Shown one piece after another: positions 6,403 through 8,322 of a stretch of 8,322 bases of DNA. The notes under the pieces are model-generated. The model was not told the origin of the DNA and did not search any database. It saw only the letters and a program-made list of their open reading frames with translations. A program made the position numbers and the translations under genes. Source of the stretch: DATGKK01 sp035294725 (lineage in GTDB: Bacteria; Actinomycetota; Acidimicrobiia; Acidimicrobiales; Bog-793); contig DATGKK010000083.1 of assembly GCA_035294725.1 (NCBI GenBank), positions 1 through 8,322 of the forward strand, read 5' to 3'. Numbering within the stretch: the stretch's first letter is position 1; every line of letters starts with the position of its first letter.

Positions 6403-6674
6403 GGCGGAACGGTAGTTCCCTGATCGGCCGTCGAGGCATGAGTTGGAGGTCTTCACCTCACCCTGAGTGACCATCCGGCGAAGCCCGGCGAGTAGATCGC
6501 CGACTATGCGCTCGGCGGCGCCGACCCCTCGCACCCGGCTCGAGAGTGCCGATCGCCCACTTCTGTGGTTGCCCACCCGGTCTCACGAGATCGCCTGCTG
6601 CGAACAGAGGGCCTACCTCCGAGCGCCCGTAAGGGGCTCTCGCTACGGACACCGACAGGCTCTCGGCCGTTTTG
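6403..6674. other. Intergenic region between vapC stop and the DUF664 gene
   Basis: No gene is supported in this stretch. It holds a 5-bp inverted repeat, GGAAC-ggta-GTTCC (6407-6420), just upstream of the DUF664 start and a hairpin (6621-6639) downstream of vapC. An AT-richer patch near 6670 (GTTTTGCTATC) lies just past the vapC stop. Confidence 0.4.
6621..6639 (-). terminator. Possible terminator hairpin after vapBC
   Basis: GAGC(G)CCC (6621-6628) pairs with GGGGCTC (6633-6639) with one bulged base and a GTAA loop, 35 bases past the vapC stop. No U-tract follows on the minus strand, so it would be a weak or factor-assisted terminator. Confidence 0.3.
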
Positions 6675-7052
6675 CTATCGGTCGACCTCAAGATCAGCGA
6701 GCAGACGGAGACGGCGGGCGACCACGGCGAGCCGTTTGTCCGCCGTCCACAGCCGAGCGTCCGCAGTGAGCCGGGTCGCGGCAAGAAGCTGGGCGTCGAC
6801 GTATCCGATGCCGAGCCCGTAGAGCTGCTCTGCCTCGATCAAGGCGAGGACCTCGGCATCGGTGGCGATCTCGGCCGACGGGAGGGCGGTCAGCAGACCC
6901 AGGATCTCTTGCCGCTGGGACAGGTGGCCGAGGGCCAGTTCGCCCGTCACCCATGGGTGAGCGAGCACCAAGCCGTGGTCGAGCAGGTTGACCAAGGCCC
7001 GCTCACCGGAGCGGAGATGGTCCACCCACACCGAGGTGTCGACCAGGATCAC
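6675..7052 (-). CDS. vapC: VapC-type toxin, PIN-domain ribonuclease
   Basis: Toxin of 125 residues with the complete acidic PIN site: Asp5 (MILVDTSVWVDHL), Glu38 (WVTGELALG), Asp86 (IGYVDAQLLAATRL) and Asp105 (LWTADKRL). VapC toxins are Mg-dependent endoribonucleases that usually cut tRNA or rRNA; the target here cannot be read from sequence. The GTG start overlaps the antitoxin stop as GTGA (7049-7052), which couples toxin translation to antitoxin translation. No catalytic residue is lost, so the toxin should be active when free. The subgroup with GHLSQR...LTALPSAEIATDAEVL is common in actinobacteria and proteobacteria. Confidence 0.93.
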   Translation of the reverse strand: MILVDTSVWVDHLRSGERALVNLLDHGLVLAHPWVTGELALGHLSQRQEILGLLTALPSAEIATDAEVLALIEAEQLYGLGIGYVDAQLLAATRLTADARLWTADKRLAVVARRLRLLADLEVDR

Positions 7053-7246
7053 CGAGGCTGGGGCCGGCGGCGGGGCGGCGCCGTCAGCCCAGGCTCAGTG
7101 CCACCGAGCCGGGCTAGGCGCCGGGCACTCTCCCGTTCGATCAACGCTCGCAGTGCTTGGCGTACCAGGGCGCTCTTCTCGGAGATCCCGGTAAGACGCT
7201 GCGCCTCGGCGACGAGGTCGTCATCAAGAGCAAGAGTCGTCCTCAT
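7049..7246 (-). CDS. vapB: VapB family antitoxin (ribbon-helix-helix)
   Basis: Antitoxin of 65 residues. The N-terminal strand-helix-helix MRTTLALDDDLVAEAQRLTGISEKSALVRQALRALIERES (1-40) is the DNA-binding ribbon-helix-helix, with the TGI.EKSALVRQAL core typical of the VapB/DUF2191 type. RRLARLGGTEPGL and a basic tail (APPRRRPQPR) form the part expected to wrap the VapC active site. The start is an ATG with no Shine-Dalgarno sequence within 15 bases; a candidate promoter places transcription initiation at the ATG itself. The VapB-VapC complex should repress this operon, and the AT-richer stretch just upstream is the likely operator. Confidence 0.92.
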   Translation of the reverse strand: MRTTLALDDDLVAEAQRLTGISEKSALVRQALRALIERESARRLARLGGTEPGLTAPPRRRPQPR

Positions 7247-7252
7247 GGGCGC

Positions 7253-7280
7253 ATTTCAGGCACGGTTATTGACATCACAA
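7253..7280 (-). promoter_or_regulatory. Candidate vapBC promoter, possibly leaderless
   Basis: On the minus strand, TTGTGA (7280-7275) and TGAAAT (7258-7253) are 16 bases apart, each matching 4 of 6 consensus bases. Start of transcription would fall at about 7246, the A of the VapB ATG. The local AT content is higher than in the neighbours. Confidence 0.4.
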
Positions 7281-7912
7281 GATGACCCTAGTCGTGCCAT
7301 GCGCGTGGTGCAGGACGATCCCTGACCGGTACGCACGCCTGTTCGATTCGGCGGGGTCGGCGCGCGTCCCGGAGGAGGTTCGTCGTACAGGCGTCCGGTC
7401 CTGCCTCGTAGTCCCCGGCGCGCTGTCGCTCAGATGGGAAGCTGTGACCAGATGGATGAGGTCGTCGAAGGAGTACCTCAACGGCCAGTTGAAGGAGACC
7501 TGGGTGAGGTGCCGCTCATCTGCGGCGCCGATCGCAGGCCCTCGATGGTGATGCGCAACGACTTCTCTGCTCAGGCCGAGATTGCGCCGACAGCTCCGCT
7601 GCCCAACTGCGAGGCTGCGGATGGCGCCGCGGCGCCGATGCGCGGTGCCGGTCCCTTGCCAGGCGGTGGCTGGAGCGGAGCTTCCCGGCCGCCTCGCCTC
7701 GGACGCTGCGAGCGTGACCGCGGTGCTCGTCGGGAGCACCGGCACGCGGTGTCGCGTTCGCCGGTGAGAGGGTCACGGCCTCGCCCTCACCACGGTCGTC
7801 CGGCCTGAGGGGACCGCACCGCCACCTTCCTCACGTGGCGAGCGCCGCAGCGTGCCGCTCCGCCCGCTCGGATCTATGGAGCTTGAGTGGAGCGGCGCGC
7901 GAGGCTGAGCGG
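7281..7912. other. About 630 bases with no supported gene
   Basis: Frames are open on both strands (for example 7282-7551 on plus, 7275-7745 on minus) but I recognise no protein family, and neither strand is clearly favoured by codon use. The left part is AT-richer than the coding neighbours. The right part (7700-7795) is dense in inverted repeats: ACGCT-GCG-AGCGT (7703-7715), CGGTGCTC/GAGCACCG (7721-7741), CGTGACC (7713-7719) with GGTCACG (7771-7777), and GGTGAG (7763-7768) with CTCACC (7786-7791). It may be a control region, a decayed gene or a small RNA locus. Confidence 0.4.
7721..7741. repeat. Perfect 8-bp inverted repeat (hairpin)
   Basis: CGGTGCTC-gtcgg-GAGCACCG forms a perfect 8-bp stem with a 5-base loop and no following T-run. 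It is the strongest hairpin in the gene-free stretch; it could be a terminator, an operator or part of a structured RNA. Confidence 0.5.
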
Positions 7913-8322
7913 ATGGCAGCTCGCGATGAACTGCACCCCCGCGCTGCCGCCGTGGCCGCCGTCCTCGCCGCGCGGGCACCGGGTGCCCAGGTCCGGCAGT
8001 TGGACGCCTCGACGCGAACGGCGGCGGACGCGGCAGCCGCCCTCGGTTGCGAGCCAGCGGCGATCGCGAGCAGCCTCGTCTTCGTCGCCGACGACGGCCC
8101 GGTGCTCATCCTCACGAGCGGTGCGCACCGGGTTGACCTCCGGCTGGTCGAGGCGGCGACGGGGCTGAGTGGGCTGCGCCGGGCCACTCCTGAGGAGGTA
8201 AGGGCGGCGACCGGTCAGCCCATCGGTGGAGTGTCCCCGGTCGGTCATCCTGCGCCCCTGCGCACCCTCATCGACCGAGACCTCGGTCGCCACCCCACCG
8301 TCTGGGCCGCGGCTGGAACGCC
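7913..8322 (+). CDS. YbaK/ProX-like aminoacyl-tRNA editing domain protein (3' truncated by window)
   Basis: The first 136 residues are visible, and the frame runs off the window, with about 20-30 residues probably missing. The fold is recognised by STRTAADAAAALGC (33-46), IASSLVFV (51-58), VLILTSGAHRVD (64-75), VRAATGQPIGGVSPVGHP (96-113), PLRTLIDRDL (115-124) and VWAAAGT (130-136). Relatives hydrolyse wrongly charged tRNAs such as Cys-tRNA(Pro) or Ala-tRNA(Pro), acting in trans in the cytoplasm. The Lys of the usual IxKSLVF motif, important for deacylation in YbaK/ProXp enzymes, is Ser53 here, as in an actinobacterial subgroup that has Asn or Ser. The activity may therefore differ or be absent. 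The ATG at 7913 has GAGG (7901-7904) at a good distance; a TTG at 7883 in the same frame is a weaker choice. Confidence 0.9.
   Translation, partial: MAARDELHPRAAAVAAVLAARAPGAQVRQLDASTRTAADAAAALGCEPAAIASSLVFVADDGPVLILTSGAHRVDLRLVEAATGLSGLRRATPEEVRAATGQPIGGVSPVGHPAPLRTLIDRDLGRHPTVWAAAGT

Noticed and set aside
6635..6666. Direct repeat GGCTCTCG, two copies 23 bases apart
   Set aside because: Too short and only two copies, in a GC-rich stretch; no transposon or CRISPR context.
7330..7365. GTTCGATTC resembling a tRNA T-loop
   Set aside because: The flanking bases do not form the 5-bp T stem, and no acceptor or anticodon arm can be drawn around it.

Overview
The window is very GC-rich, with strongly G/C-biased third codon positions and many GTG starts. 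It also carries a mycobacterial/streptomycete-style VapBC pair, a DUF664 (DinB-like) protein and a SbtR-like TetR regulator. Together these point to a chromosomal segment of a high-GC actinobacterium; this is inferred from sequence style, and no taxonomic marker is present. No rRNA, tRNA, insertion sequence, phage gene or CRISPR array was seen.

Layout. (1) 155-508 (+): a small VOC-fold protein. (2) 551-4055 (-): a tight five-gene cluster, read right to left: a TetR repressor, a quinone-oxidoreductase-like MDR enzyme (4-base GTGA overlap), a four-helix membrane protein of the EXPERA/TMEM97 type, an SDR oxidoreductase (7-base gap) and an ABM-like small protein (9-base gap). (3) 4056-4159: the divergent control region, with two 19-bp operator-like dyads 24 bp apart, each lying in the -35/-10 spacer of one of two opposed promoters. 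(4) 4160-5758 (+): a DHA2-type (EmrB/QacA) drug:H+ antiporter. (5) 5821-6402 (-): a DUF664/DinB-like protein. (6) 6675-7246 (-): a VapBC toxin-antitoxin operon with a GTGA overlap and possibly a leaderless antitoxin mRNA. (7) 7247-7912: about 670 bases without a gene I can support, containing several inverted repeats. (8) 7913-8322 (+): the start of a YbaK/ProX-like aminoacyl-tRNA editing domain protein, cut by the window edge.

How the genes work together. Region 2-4 is the most interesting part. One TetR regulator appears to control both an efflux pump and a redox set (MDR and SDR oxidoreductases plus an ABM-fold protein). In the middle of this set is a bacterial relative of the eukaryotic sigma-2 receptor TMEM97, which keeps the two ligand-site aspartates and has a conservative Glu-to-Asp change at the third acidic site. 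My hypothesis is an inducible module that senses a hydrophobic small molecule, possibly steroid-, quinone- or lipid-like, and exports and/or chemically modifies it. The component families are known. The combination, the ligand and the role of the EXPERA protein are inferences.
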